From Symsagittifera roscoffensis (taxonomy: Eukaryota > Xenacoelomorpha > Acoela > Convolutidae), in contig NC_087065.1 in NCBI RefSeq assembly GCF_963678635.1, positions 11,987,579-12,051,578 on the forward strand: DNA of 64,000 nt, given 5' to 3'. Every line of letters begins with the position of its first letter. The stretch's first letter is position 1. Made by a program: the position numbers and the translations under genes. The notes below the pieces were generated by a model that made no database searches, was not told where the DNA came from, and saw only the letters and a list, made by a program, of their open reading frames with translations. Below are positions 22,009-34,582 of the stretch, piece after piece.

Positions 22009-23600
22009 ATGAGCAACACTCAAAGTGACGAAAGTCCAGACGAAGAAACAGTTTTTTCCTTTATTATAAATTCACTCAATGATAGAGGACAAACATGATT
22101 TTGCAAAAAATTACTCGTAAATTTGTTTGAACCAAGAATCAGCCGATGCAAATCAGAATTCCCAGATATAAAAATCAAAAGACAAATCATAGAACATTAT
22201 TTGAAAGACATATGTAACCTAACACAACAATGCGGAATCTACACCATAGAATTCAGCACACCAAGAACACTTCATGGTAAATATGTTATCCAAACAGACG
22301 ATATTGATTTAGAATTTTCAAAAGTATTCACAGAATATATCAAAAACATACAATATCACAATTCACAGAGAGCAAACTCAATATTCACCAACGAAGTTTT
22401 TGCAATAATATATAGTTATATATCTATATTAGAAAGAACAGAAACTCAAAGTACATCCCCAGTCCAAACATCCAAACATACAAAAGTAAGAAACAAAATC
22501 GCCGCATTTTCCACATTTTTAAACGCAATCCGTGAAAATTTTACCAATGATGATGTGTCACAAAACAATAAACATGATTTACAAAAAATATTAGCATGGT
22601 TTACCACTGATTATTTTACACATAATATCGACTTAATTGAACAAGCAAGAAAAACCTTTAGACCCCAAAGTACCACTGACGACTATGTCATTGCAGAACA
22701 ATCAGATTACGTTTGGGACCCTGAATGGTCTCATCCAGCATTTTTAAATTTCCCAGCAGATATCTCAAGTCAAGCGATAAATACAATATCTTTTCACAAA
22801 GATTATGTAAAAGTAACACCACTAACGATTGACACAACACCTTTAAATTATAATACATTTTTACCTGATACACGAAACAACAGCTTAATTTCAAAAGTTT
22901 ACATAATGAAAACCTCAATGGAACTAGAAATCTTACACAACAAGATATTCAAACACCATCACACTTCATAAATGAAGAAATAGTCCAAACAACAGTAACA
23001 ACTACACAACAAAGTATCTCACCAATACGTCCAAATCTCACAACACCGAAAAATACAAATACATCATTACCACAAGTAACCTTACAATCGACCGTTAAAC
23101 CTTCGGTTGCTCCAAAATATTCACATATGGACTATCAGACATATAGACCAATGACAAAACCGTCAAAAACACAAAAAACGTTTACAAAAAACATTTTTGC
23201 AGAATACAACTATAAATATGTACATCAATCAAAAACAAATCAACCCCCCCGAAAAAATATGCAAAACCCAAGCCACGTATGTTCTCATTATTGGAATCTT
23301 CCAAATACATCGACCAATTCAGTAAATTTCCCAGATAATCCACGCCCTCCACAAGATCATAGTGAAAATTACCCATTTTTTCAACAAAACAAAAATGAAC
23401 AACAATCACCTTATTACACAAATTACCTATCATCTGATGACGATGATTATCATCAACCAGACTTTTTGCACCATATACGCAAGACTATTGCACACAAAGA
23501 CCGCGACAGTCTCAATCATCCCAAAATATGAAGATTTACCCACAAAATCCAACAGATATGCAAAATCAACAACCAATGCATATGTAAAACCCAATTAACG
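22009..23600 (+). pseudogene. N-terminal gag-like ORF of the 18.4-kb element, broken
   Basis: ATG at 22009 follows AAAAA. The frame meets TGA at 22096, is then open to 22971, and moves to another frame at about 22870-22900, continuing through 23127-23531. A further shift at about 23.5 kb leads into the frame that carries the capsid part, with TAA at 23585. The protein is rich in Asn, Gln, Thr and His, and the second half is proline/glutamine-rich. The decayed relative aligns around 49970-50230 (shared IKRQ and TDD words). No named domain is visible; position suggests the matrix region of gag. Confidence 0.65.
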
Positions 23601-23602
23601 CA

Positions 23603-25638
23603 CAATCTTTTCAACCTATACAACCACAAAACCGAATGACTATGCATTCTTACCAACCAACTCAATTGCAAAACGAAATACCACTACCATATTATTTACA
23701 ACAACATGATATAACAAAAAATCAACTGACAAATTTTTCACAAATGCCAAATGCCGCAGAATCACTACAGATGACTATGAATCCATACCTCATGGGTGGA
23801 TCATCAATAACATCAAATAAACCACTGATGGTATTCACAGGCACAGACCCTGAATTTTCTGTAGAAGACTATTTAAACGCAGTCACAGCAAATTTAATTT
23901 TAAATATAGGACCTGAACCAATTAATACGCCAATCCATCAAAATTGGATACATAGATGCACAGCGTTAATACAAACATCTCTAGATGGCGCAGCCCAAAA
24001 ATGGTTTTCAGTACTACCTATAGACATAAAATCAGATTGGAAAAGATTCACACAAGAATTTTCAAAAATGTTTGATTCTGAAAGAAACAAACAACATCAA
24101 AGAGTTTTATGCAACAAAGTTCGCAGATTACCAAATGAAACAATTAAACAATTAGCAGTTCGAATTGAAACACTAGTTCGAAAAACATATTCACTTAATA
24201 CACATGATTACAAAAACACAAAAATGACAGAAATTTTAATGATGACCTTAACACCTCAATTAAGGAAAATAGCTATAAAAAAGAGAGCATCTCATCCTTC
24301 CTCAATTCGAGAGCCAGATTTAGATTTACAAAATTAGTAGATAAACTAGAACAAGCAGAAATCACAATGAAACTTGAAGAAACAGAAAATCTAAAACTAC
24401 AGTATGTTAATCGGATTGAAACAAATACTACACATATAAGTAACATACAAGGATCAGATACAGACCTGATTGAAAAAATCACCGAAATATTAATTATCTA
24501 TAAAAAGAACCCAAACTTTAAAGGCAAACCATCTTTCAAGAAATGGTGTAACTATTGCCGACGATACGGACACAGTATTGCCGCATGTAGACAAAAACAA
24601 CAAGACAATCAGAATAAACCTCAAAAGCATAAAGAACCAAATAAGTCATTCTATCAATATATGAAAAAAGATCAAAACCTACTAAACAAAAAAATACACA
24701 GTAATAATAGCTCTGGAAAACCACTTCCAGGCAACTCAAATTATTCAAGAAATCAATCACCATATAACTCCAGTTATAGAGGTAGATCGCCCGAACAAAG
24801 AAATTCACGAAATTTCTCACAAAATATATACAGTCGATCGAATAGTCAAAATAACCCAAATAAAAATAACTATTCACGATCAAATTCCAACCCAACAGAA
24901 TTTGTTTCTGCATCCAGTTCTCCTTTAAACTCAAGGAATAGACACTATTCCAACAATAGATCACGAAACTCATCATACAACAGAAATAGAAACTATTCAA
25001 ACAATAGGAAAAGAAGTTACTCCAACAATCGAAATCAGAACTATACAAACAACAGATCAAGGAATAACTCATATAATAGATCAAATTATCAAAGGTCAAA
25101 TGATAACTACCATAATCGATCACGAAATAATTCACAAAACCGAAACTCAAGCTACAACAATAGATACAGAAATTATTCCCAGTCACCCCATAGGAATAAT
25201 AACCGTTACCCCGATTCTAAACATCGATACAGAAGTAACACACCAAAGCATCAAAGACACATCAACAAACTGCAAACAAATGGAGAAACAACTTCAGACC
25301 CCCCAGGTATTGATAACACAGCAAATAATGAATTACAATTAAATTACATTAATTGTGAATCAACAGATACTGAAAGTGATACAGATAGCACTATCTCAGT
25401 AAATATGATAACAGTCGAAAACGACTATGAACTTATCATATATGAACAACCCTTTAGTTCACACATATACGAAAATCAATTGGAACTTCTTCATAATTAT
25501 TACACTACACCCATTAATAATGATACACGAACTACACAAGAAGTAAACAAAATTAACACTGTAATTAAACCTGATAAAAAAGACGAAGTACAATGCTCAA
25601 ACATGAAACATATTTATCAAATTATACAAAAAGAATAA
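23603..25638 (+). pseudogene. Gag capsid and nucleocapsid of the 18.4-kb element
   Basis: The first part (23636-24337) looks like a Ty3/gypsy capsid: KPLMVFTGTDPEFSVEDYLNA, then a Trp-rich helix and KWFS. A one-base shift at about 24325-24337 moves to the frame of 24367-25638. That second part has a CCHC zinc knuckle (CNYCRRYGHSIAAC, 24547-24588) followed by about 150 residues of repeated Asn/Arg/Ser/Tyr units, a likely RNA-binding tail. It ends at TAA 25636; the same frame reopens directly as protease. The decayed relative carries the capsid part at 51591-52230. Confidence 0.75.
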
Positions 25639-26124
25639 CCAAAAGACAAAATTTGGACAATCCCATTTCTCTTAGAGAGTCCAAGAAGTAAAGATCCAGA
25701 TCTTGAAATTGATTTTTTATTCGACTCAGGAGCAGATTCAAATATCATTAACATTTCCACATGGAATGAAATCAAAACACTGCATCCGAATTTAACACCT
25801 CTTGAAACATCTAGTGAATTGGCAACAGCACAAAGATCAACATTAGTACATTATGGAAAGATCCAACTATTCCTTGTTCCCACAAGAACAATGGAACAAA
25901 ACAAGATTTTGAACAAGCCATTTAAACAAACATTTCATATTACTGATATTAAGCACAATATCATTGGCATACCATTAATAACTAAATATATACCAACAAT
26001 AAACATCTTAAATAGTAAAATCCAAATCAAAGATAAAAGCAAAAACGAAAAACACAGCCTTAACATTCTTTCAAAGATTGAACAAACAACCACCATTTTT
26101 CTCAAAATTTTACCCTATTTATAA
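25639..26124 (+). pseudogene. Retroviral-type aspartic protease of the 18.4-kb element
   Basis: In the same frame as the nucleocapsid, after a single TAA, the sequence carries the active-site motif DSGAD at 25723-25737 within a hydrophobic strand, as in retropepsins. The frame ends at about 26122. A neighbouring frame (26078-26341) carries on the polyprotein, so a frameshift lies near 26080-26120. The protease would mature gag and pol. Whether the single TAA was a readthrough stop or a mutation cannot be decided from one copy. Confidence 0.7.
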
Positions 26125-27494
26125 TCAAGAAAGGAAATACTTGAAACCGCTATCAGGAAAAATATATAATTTTTTAATCAAACAAGTTCATCAGTATGAC
26201 AAAAGTCAAAACAAACAACACATTTTCATGTCAGACTTCGAATTTAAACCCATTCCTAAATTTTTCAAAATTACAATCTCATCCATAAAAAAAATATCTA
26301 AGAAACACAAATTCCGATATCATTTCACTACACGTATATAATAATACACCATATCGAATAACACTACCCTTAGGACTATTAGGATATTGTGAAACAAATG
26401 CTACAACTTCACTTATAAGTGAGGTAGCACATCGAGTAAATAAAATATTACAACTATTAGATATTTGTCAATCAACATTTCTTGACGAAGAATTATCCAT
26501 AAATAATATAATAAGTAATGAAAAAAGAAACACAGATTACTTCACAAAAACACCATATTTTAAACCGATGAATATTGACAAATTAGCTAAACAACTGATA
26601 AAACATTCCACAGTCTACGCAACATCAAAATTTGACGTTGGAAAAATTTGTTCATCACTACATCTTCCATTAAAACCTGAAGCAGTTTTCAAAAAACAAA
26701 GAGCAAGTAAAGTACCGATTCACTTACACGACAAGGTAAATAGATTACTTGATATTTTAGAACAATACGAAATTATATCACCAGTAAATAAGGACGAACA
26801 ACCAAAAGGTAATACCTTCATCAACCCTGTTATCATTCTAGCAAAAGGTGAATCACTAAAAAAAGTTTTAGACGCTAGATATCTCAATTCACTAATTGAC
26901 GAATCAAAATGTAATTGGCCCATTGAACCAATACAAGTTATTCTAACAAAGATAAATGGTAAGTACTTCACAACCGCAGATATGAATAGTGCTTACAATC
27001 AAATGCCACTAGATGAACAATCACGACGATTAAAACAATATGTTTTTGGTAATCAACAATACGAATTTAACCGATTATTCTATGGAATATCCATAGGACC
27101 AGCAGCTTTTTCAGCTTTCATGAGTAAAATTTTTAGACCACTAATACTCAAGAAAAATGTAATCACATATTTAGATGATGCTTTCATGCAATCACTAACT
27201 AAAGACGAAATATTTACAGTTTTAGAACACTATCACAAAATACTTCAGAACAAAAATCTGAAAGCAGCCCCCGATAAATCACATTTTTCGTTAACACGCG
27301 TTAAATTTTTAGGACATAATATAGAACAAAACACTATTGCCCCATTAAAATCACGCAATGATGCAATTCAAAAACTTCAAGCACCTACAAATAAAAAGAA
27401 AATCCAAGAATTCCTTGGAATGTTGAATTTCTTAAGTAAATATGTTTACAAAATGCAGTTATACTTAAGACCTTTCTATAACGTCCTCAGATAG
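26078..27494 (+). pseudogene. Reverse transcriptase of the 18.4-kb element
   Basis: A linker (frame of 26078-26341, then a shift near 26.32 kb) leads into a long open frame to TAG 27492. RT motifs are clear: the LDAR segment, TTADMNSAYNQM (motif A Asp), GISIGPAAF, and YLDDA at 27168-27182 as the catalytic motif, then a thumb region ending FLGMLNFLSKYV. It is typical of gypsy-type RT. The RT body itself has intact catalytic residues; the damage lies at its borders. Confidence 0.85.
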
Positions 27495-28611
27495 GAAAAT
27501 AATTTTGAATGGACCACTGAACATCAAACACGATTTGAAGAATATAAAAAAACTTTTGACAGAACAAATTTTAAACACAGTTCCAGATCCAAACCAACCA
27601 TTCTATGCCATGTGCGATGCTTCAAAATTTGGCATCGGCGCAGCATTACTACAATCACATAGTGGAACAAATAAAATGAATTTTATATCAGCAAATTCAC
27701 GCTTTTTCACACAAGCCGAGCTACGACTCTCTACTCTAATGAGAGAATGTACAGCTATAATTTACACTTTTACAGAATACGAATTTCTGATACTTGGATC
27801 AAAACACCCAACAGTTTTATTCACAGATCATAAACCAATTATATTTCTTTTCACACAAAAATCAAATCCTAATCATAGAGTTTATATATTTCAATTAATT
27901 TTAATGAAATTCCCCAACTTACATGTAGTTTGGACAACAGGAAAAAACCTTGCAATACCAGATAAATTAAGTAGAAATACGCCACTTGAACTACTTACAC
28001 GAAAAACTACTGTTGAAATACCAAAAAATATTAAATTCTATCTCGCAAAAAATGAAACATCACCCCGATTAGAATGCAAGTATGCAATAAAACCTGATAT
28101 TGATCAATCACAAATAAATAATTTACAACATTTTCCACTTTACTTAGATTGCCAAAATAATCACTATGAAGTTGATTTATTAGGTACATCTACCTTTAAA
28201 CCAATTCCATACTCACAATGGATAGAAAATAATACTCAACAAAAGAAAATCAAACAATAACCGCATAAAAAAGACCTTTTTCCATTAATTGAAAAAGAAA
28301 ATTTGACCGATAAAATAAATATATCAGGACCACAAACGAATGATTCAAAATACACAATAAATCAAGTTTTTAACCTCCATGACCCACTTGACACAATTTC
28401 CCTATCAAAACTAGAAATTGATAATATTTTTTTCCCACCAACAGAAAAAATTACACTTCAACTTTTGAAACAATACCAAAATTTTGACCCAATAATTAGA
28501 CAACTCAAATCATGGCACAAATATAAAACAAAACCAGCAAAAATTGATACCACAATTTTAGGAAAAAAAACACTCCTCCGATATTTTCGAAATTTAATGA
28601 CACAACAATGA
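27495..28611 (+). pseudogene. RNase H and connecting region of the 18.4-kb element
   Basis: A one-base shift in an A run near 27550 separates this from RT. RNase H shows MCDASKFGIGAAL (Asp at 27616), the central RECTAI Glu, TDHKP, and the closing IPDKLSRN. After TAA 28258 the same frame continues to 28611 as a linker. The end overlaps the next frame at ATGA (28608-28611). RNase H would remove the RNA template. Confidence 0.75.
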
Positions 28612-29729
28612 ATGAAAATACAGATCTTTTAGAATATCAATTAGATGATTCTAAAGTTCCCTGTCTTCCTTTAAGTATGATACTGATAGCATTTAACATC
28701 TCCCATACACAAAATACAAAAGGACACTCAGGATCAGAAAAGACATACTCGAACATCGCACAAAATTTTTATTTTCCAAATGCCCCAATATGGACAAAAG
28801 TATTATGCAATGATTTTATAATATGTCAATTGAACAAACCTTATCCAAATCAAAAACAAATAGCACAGAAACAAGATTTTAAAGAACAAAGTTTATATTT
28901 CAACCATAGAATTTCATTCGACACAAAAGGACCAATTTCACCATCCTCTGAAAGAAATTCTTACATTATGGTCATTGTTGATGCATTCACTCACTATGTA
29001 GCACTTAACCCAGTACCACAATGTAATGCTTATTATGCCTACACAACACTTTACGAACACTGGATAGCTAAATTTGGATTACCCGAAACCCTAGTTACAG
29101 ACAACGGTACAGAATTTATTAATAAAGAAATTATCACACTATGCCACTTATACAACATTAAACATAAACCACGTACATCTCATGCACCTTGGACAAATCA
29201 CCTAATCACTTTTCATCAACCACAAATTCTCAAATTAGCCTCCGGCACACATACCGAATGGATTTTAAGTAGAGATAAAAAGCACAATGAAATCTACCAA
29301 AAAGTAACAAAGAAATTATTACAAAGGCAAAACATTAACAGCCAAATTAATTCACGTTTTATGCCAGCCACAGATTTAAAAATTGGAACATTTATTTTAA
29401 TACCTAACTTTAATACATAAAAAGGAATCTCCAAAAAATTACAACCACTTCGAAAAACACCATACCAAATAATTGCCAAACCCACTGATTCACAGATTGC
29501 CAAACCCACTGATTCACAGATTGCCAAACCCACTGTAACATACAAACTCACAGATTCAACCAAAAATGAAATTGTGCAACATCGTAACAATTTGTTACCT
29601 TACTACCCGAAAGAATACGCATTACACGAACTAACTCAATTATATTCTTTTACAGGTTTAAAGGTTATTCAAAACAATACACATACAGAACAAGAAACAA
29701 ATGTACATGACGACATTTATCACAAATAA
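28608..29729 (+). pseudogene. Integrase of the 18.4-kb element, catalytic Glu not found
   Basis: An HHCC-like zinc site (HTQNTKGH, then CNDFIIC) is followed by the catalytic core, with Asp at 28920 (FDTKGP) and Asp at 29100 (TDNGTEF). At the expected D-35-E position there is no Glu: after HAPWTN the sequence differs from usual gypsy integrases. The decayed relative holds a longer stretch here, so a small deletion is likely. TAA 29418 interrupts the tail, which continues in frame to TAA 29727 through the 24-base repeat. Confidence 0.8.
29472..29535 (+). repeat. 24-base tandem repeat in the integrase tail
   Basis: The unit ATTGCCAAACCCACTGATTC plus ACAG occurs 2.7 times and adds an eight-residue repeat (IAKPTDSQ) to the integrase C terminus. 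Copies are identical, so the expansion is recent. Confidence 0.9.
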
Positions 29730-30822
29730 AATCAAAAACAAAACACAAAAACACCAGACCCAAAAATATCTCAAAAAGAAAAAAAAACAAGAAAATGATA
29801 GAAAAAATCTTACCGCAAGAACAAATAGAAAAATCAGAACACAGAGAATCATCACGACTTAGAAATCAAACACGTAAAAATATAAAACATTCATCCCACA
29901 ATCTAAAATATTAAAGAAAGTTGAATTTCAAAAACAACTTTAATTTTAAAGTTAATCATTAGTACACCTCTAAATAATTTTGAACTTTCACATTTTCAAG
30001 ATAACATGCTGAAACATACGCAACAGTTCTAGTTCAAATTCAGCCAATAGGATTCACTCAAATCCGTCACCTTCAATATCTCAATTCAACACAAACCTAC
30101 TAGCCGATAGATATTAATCTCCAGGCATATCTATAACTATAACTTTACAACCTCCAGGTCAAAAATAAGCAACTTTCTAAAACTTGACAACTAAAATAAA
30201 TACCACCATAATATTACAAACCCTCCCCTATCTAATAACGCAAAGATCAAAAATATTATCCCAACTTAGACCTCAAAAACCCTCCAACCAAAAATGGCAA
30301 AATAGCCTAAAGTAAAAGAGGACCATAATCGTTTGGCCTAAAGTACAAATATTTCGAAAATACTTCATATTACCCACCAAATAAAAACAAAGCAAAAAAG
30401 ACCTCCCAAGCACCATAAAATTAGCCTCCAACAATTTTTCACAAAACTCAACCCACTTGTCAAAAAATCAATAAATAATCCGACCACACTTGAATTTCGC
30501 CCCAGAAGTTCAAAAAATATTCGACGAACGAATCATTTCTTAAATTCTTCTCTCTTTAACAGTCGATACCTTAGAAAATATAATCATAATACTTTTCATA
30601 AAAATTTTCATTCTTTTTAAACTTTTGTTAATATTTTTTATTGAAATTTTTGAAGCCCTAATAATCATTTTAATAACTTTTTGCAAAATTTTTTTAATTT
30701 TCAACTCCCTATTTGAAATATATCTCCAACATTCCCAAATCATTCGCCTTAGCAATAATCCTTTTAATTTTTTTCATCGAAGAATATTACAATAAACATA
30801 AATCTTCCCACTAAGAAACTGA
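29730..30822 (+). other. Degenerate region between integrase and ORF-X, with a hydrophobic segment
   Basis: No ORF starting with ATG is supported. Several short forward frames look protein-like but are broken. The frame 30544-30795 has no ATG, is 83 codons long, and encodes long runs of Ile, Leu and Phe that could form two membrane helices. It is in the same frame as ORF-X and separated from it by three stops. It may be the decayed N terminus of ORF-X or a separate small membrane protein. Confidence 0.35.
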
Positions 30823-31947
30823 TTAATTAAACACATTTCAAAAATTGGTAACCAACCACCACCAAAACAGTCTTCACCGACATCTTACCAAGCAAACCCA
30901 ATCATACCTACAATTACCCAAAACCCCCAAACATCCACACGAATTTCTTTTCAAGATAACCCGTACACTTTCGAAGAACGACACGCCCGCTTATCCGAAC
31001 CACTAGAACCAGTTCAGCGACAAGCATCCCTAAGTGAAACAACAAAAAATTTGTACCCCACATTACCACAAGACTTAAATCGAATAAGACATATTAGTCA
31101 AAATCAAAATACAGTTGAAATAAATAGACAAATTATACATTCAAGAAGAAATAGAAATTTTCAAACCCCCAGAGTTCATTTTGATATACCCCAATCACCA
31201 GCACCAACTACTTCAGAAACTTCAAGCAGGACACTACCAGAAACTCCCACACTCCTTTCACAACATAGCACCTCAAGTTTATCCTCCGGCTACCTAGGTT
31301 CAACTCCCACATCACAACAAATCCGTGAAAATCCTTTTAAACCCCCAAACACCACCGAACGACCACCATATTGGACAACACAATCTTACTCACAAGGAAA
31401 ACCGAACATAGTAAACGAACCAATAGATAATTCTTCTGATACAACACTATCATCGTTACCAGAAACAATATCACTCCCGTCAACACCATCATTTGGTCAA
31501 ATCTCACCGACATTTTTCCCTTTAAATTTCCCAAATAACCTCGACGCTCGATAAAGAAAACAATCAACGAATATACCCCTACGATTAGATTGGAACACAT
31601 TCGTAGCACCTCCCCCATTATTCGGACAATATCACGAGAGCCACCGACTCCACAGTTGGGCACTCAATAGATTACAATATAGACAAGATATCCACGAAGA
31701 TATTCGACAACATAACATTTAAATACTCCAACAAAACAGTCTTCAATTAAAGTTTGAAATAACAGTCAAATTTAATAATATTGAAGAACACCCCTATCCA
31801 TTAAGTCCACCAAATATAACAGCTCAATCGCTACCATTTATAACAACTGAAGTAATATATAAATACGATAGATATACAAAAAACACAATTGGATACATAA
31901 CATTTTATAACCCATACTCCGGATTATCATACACATGTATATTCTAA
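30823..31947 (+). pseudogene. ORF-X: unassigned Pro/Ser/Thr-rich protein before env
   Basis: The frame is open after TGA 30820 and continues to TAA 31945, interrupted by TAA at 31552 and 31720. No ATG is found near its start, so expression from a spliced or fused message is possible. The N-terminal two thirds are rich in Pro, Ser, Thr, Gln and Asn, and likely disordered. The last 130 residues are more ordered, with aromatic and Tyr-rich strands. Its end overlaps the env start codon by 13 bases, a layout usual in compact retroviral genomes. I recognise no family; calling it real rests on long, composition-biased openness and the overlap. Confidence 0.55.
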
Positions 31948-34582
31948 AAATATTAATATTTCAACACATCCTTTTTCTAATATTTTCCGACCAAAACACA
32001 AATCCATCTCCTCGCACAGGACCTCAGGATTTATTAGTAACACACTATGATTGTGAAGAAAATGAACAAAAAACATTACACAAATATGCAATAAATCAAG
32101 TATCACAATGCGAAACAGAACCACAAGCTATAGAAACTACAAATGTAATAGCAACATTGTATTCAAAAGCCCGAGCAACAACAGTCACGGGATAAAAGTT
32201 TACAGCAACATTTTCCGAAAAGAAAGTACATTGTTCACAAGTTTCCAATGGAAATAAAAACCGACTTGATCACGAATCATTTTACCAGAGTAATATTGAA
32301 AGACTTTTACATCTTAACCCCGACGATTGTAAAAACGAATTACTCAGACTAAATCTAACAAGAAAAATAGTAAATTCTTAAGTCTTTGCCGATTCTGTAG
32401 ATCACGAAGAACTTGAACGATATCATGGATATGTTAAATTAGACGAAAAATACCCATATAATGGCGCACATGGACGATTAACTTATGACATACACGATAA
32501 ACACTGGATACCACACATTGGAATAAATAATCCTTCAGACTGCAAAGCAGACACAAAAAATATGGGATATCAAGAAATAATGTTTTTTGATTGGAAAATA
32601 CAACTTAAAAAAATACAACTCACACGAGATTTAACTGATAACACCATGATCTATCAAGGAATTCGATTGTCTTGCAAAAATGATCAAGGTTATTGTGACA
32701 CTACAACAAAAACCCAAGCAACAATTGTTTGGTTTCCCGAAGATACATGCACAACTTTTCAAGTAGCAAAAATACACGCTCGAATGATAAAATTTCATGA
32801 AAAATACTTTATTGAATCAATTCCATACGAACAAGGGAACCAATCTCGCAAACAAAGAAATGATTTCAAAAATATTCCTGATATAGAAAACAAATTGACA
32901 CGTTTTCAAATCTATCACGAAACAGAATTTGCATGTAAATATAGCAATCCACTTTATAAAACACAATACTCTGAAATACTTGTCGAATACGAAAAAGGTT
33001 TCGACATGACTACTGGAAAAAAAAACTTGACCCTTATGCAACAAGTCATCCTATTAACGAAGGAACATCATACGTCCCAGTGAACTTTTATAAGAGCACA
33101 GGTCACCCTGATGGAAAACTAAAACCATATGATAGTAAAAGCACACGTTTACAAGAATTATCATTAATGAATAACACCTATTTCGGTAATATACATTATG
33201 ATATTCACTTAGATATGAAATTAGACTACCCAATTAGTAGAATTTTCCAAAAAATGTCACTTTCTGAATTAGAAACACTTCATCAACTATGCGAATTAGA
33301 AAGAACACAAATCTTACAATCACTCGCATTAGCAGTATTAAAAATACCCTATGCAGGATATTTATTATCAGGAAATAGATCAAATTTTCTTGATTACGAA
33401 GGAAACATTTTATGGTTTTATACTTGCACCAAAAAAAGTATCACCATTATATGTTTTCGAAGATAAACTTTATTATAAAAAAATCCCCATTTTCTATAAA
33501 AATAAAGTACATTTTGTCGATACACTTTCAAGACGAACTTATTTTTGGGATACCGCAGTCCCATGTGGATCAGAAAATAGCCATAATGTCGTGCAATTAA
33601 ACCCTGACGAAGATAAATACTACCTACTTACACTGTATCCTACATTAATGCAACCACTCAAAAAGTTTTCACCCGAAAGCATCAGAGCTATTGCTCGTAA
33701 CCCAAATATTGATTTACAATCAATTGGAATATATTCTAAATCTGATAAACAACATCACATTAGAACACAACAATTTCAAGTATTAATAACACAAATGGAC
33801 ACAATACAACGACAATCAATCGACCACAATTTAAGAAAACTATATAATATATTTAATATATTTAAACGGTGAAAAATACAGACCACAAGATATTTCACCC
33901 ATAAATATTTTCATTTTTGTAACCTTAAAAAACGAAATTCTCGCCTTTCTAGGATGGCTCTATTAGATCTTAGAAAAATTAACTATCTTATACGCCATGT
34001 TTAATTTTATAGGATTTCGTTTCTCACTGTTAAAAGGAATCTATAACACATGCGCTATACCCACCCAAGTAAACCGCAAGTGTAGCACGTATACTATTTG
34101 TAGGATTTTTTGGAATTTTCTCATCACCAATCAATAAAATACTTCTAGATGCACAAATAAAAGAATACAATACAAAAATATCCACAAGACCAAAAACATA
34201 TGACGAAGAATATAATAATGTCGATAAAACACCTACAGCACCACAGATACCAACCCTACCACAAAACCATCCATTATCATTAGTTCCCCAAAATTTTCGA
34301 AACCTAGCAATCACAAATAACCCAAATTTTAGACCAAATACAACACAAAGTCCCATTCAGCACATAATGACAAATATTCACAAAAGGATAATACATTTGA
34401 ACAAATTATTGAACAACCTCATACCACCACTTTTCAGTCTCAAAGTAATCATTTTTATAGCCCACGATGAGCCGACAAATTGGATCCCTCCATCGCTCAA
34501 ATACCCACCCAGCCAACCTCCAAAATCAAATCCCAATTATCCCACTTTTTGCTTTCCCGCCACCCGATTATCCAATTATTAA
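31935..34582 (+). pseudogene. Envelope-like membrane glycoprotein, broken
   Basis: ATG at 31935 begins a hydrophobic signal-peptide-like stretch. A Cys-containing ectodomain follows, with N-glycosylation-type sites and a dibasic RKQR site near 32848 that fits furin cleavage. A hydrophobic, Gly/Phe-rich membrane segment lies at about 34088-34130, followed by a polar cytoplasmic tail to TAA 34580. In-frame stops occur at 32193 and 32379. The frame moves at about 33030 and 33410 and again before 34075. Position after pol and this architecture make it an env gene. The viral glycoprotein family was not established; a capture from a negative-strand RNA virus (chuvirus-like) glycoprotein is a possibility from the Cys pattern, not a demonstrated match. 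Confidence 0.65.

Noticed and set aside
24536-25186. A 216-codon Tyr/Cys-rich minus-strand frame
   Set aside because: It mirrors the repeated Asn/Arg/Ser/Tyr coding of the nucleocapsid tail on the plus strand.
29472-29535. CRISPR-like array from the 24-base repeats
   Set aside because: Repeats are directly adjacent with no spacers and lie in frame within the integrase tail of a eukaryotic retroelement.
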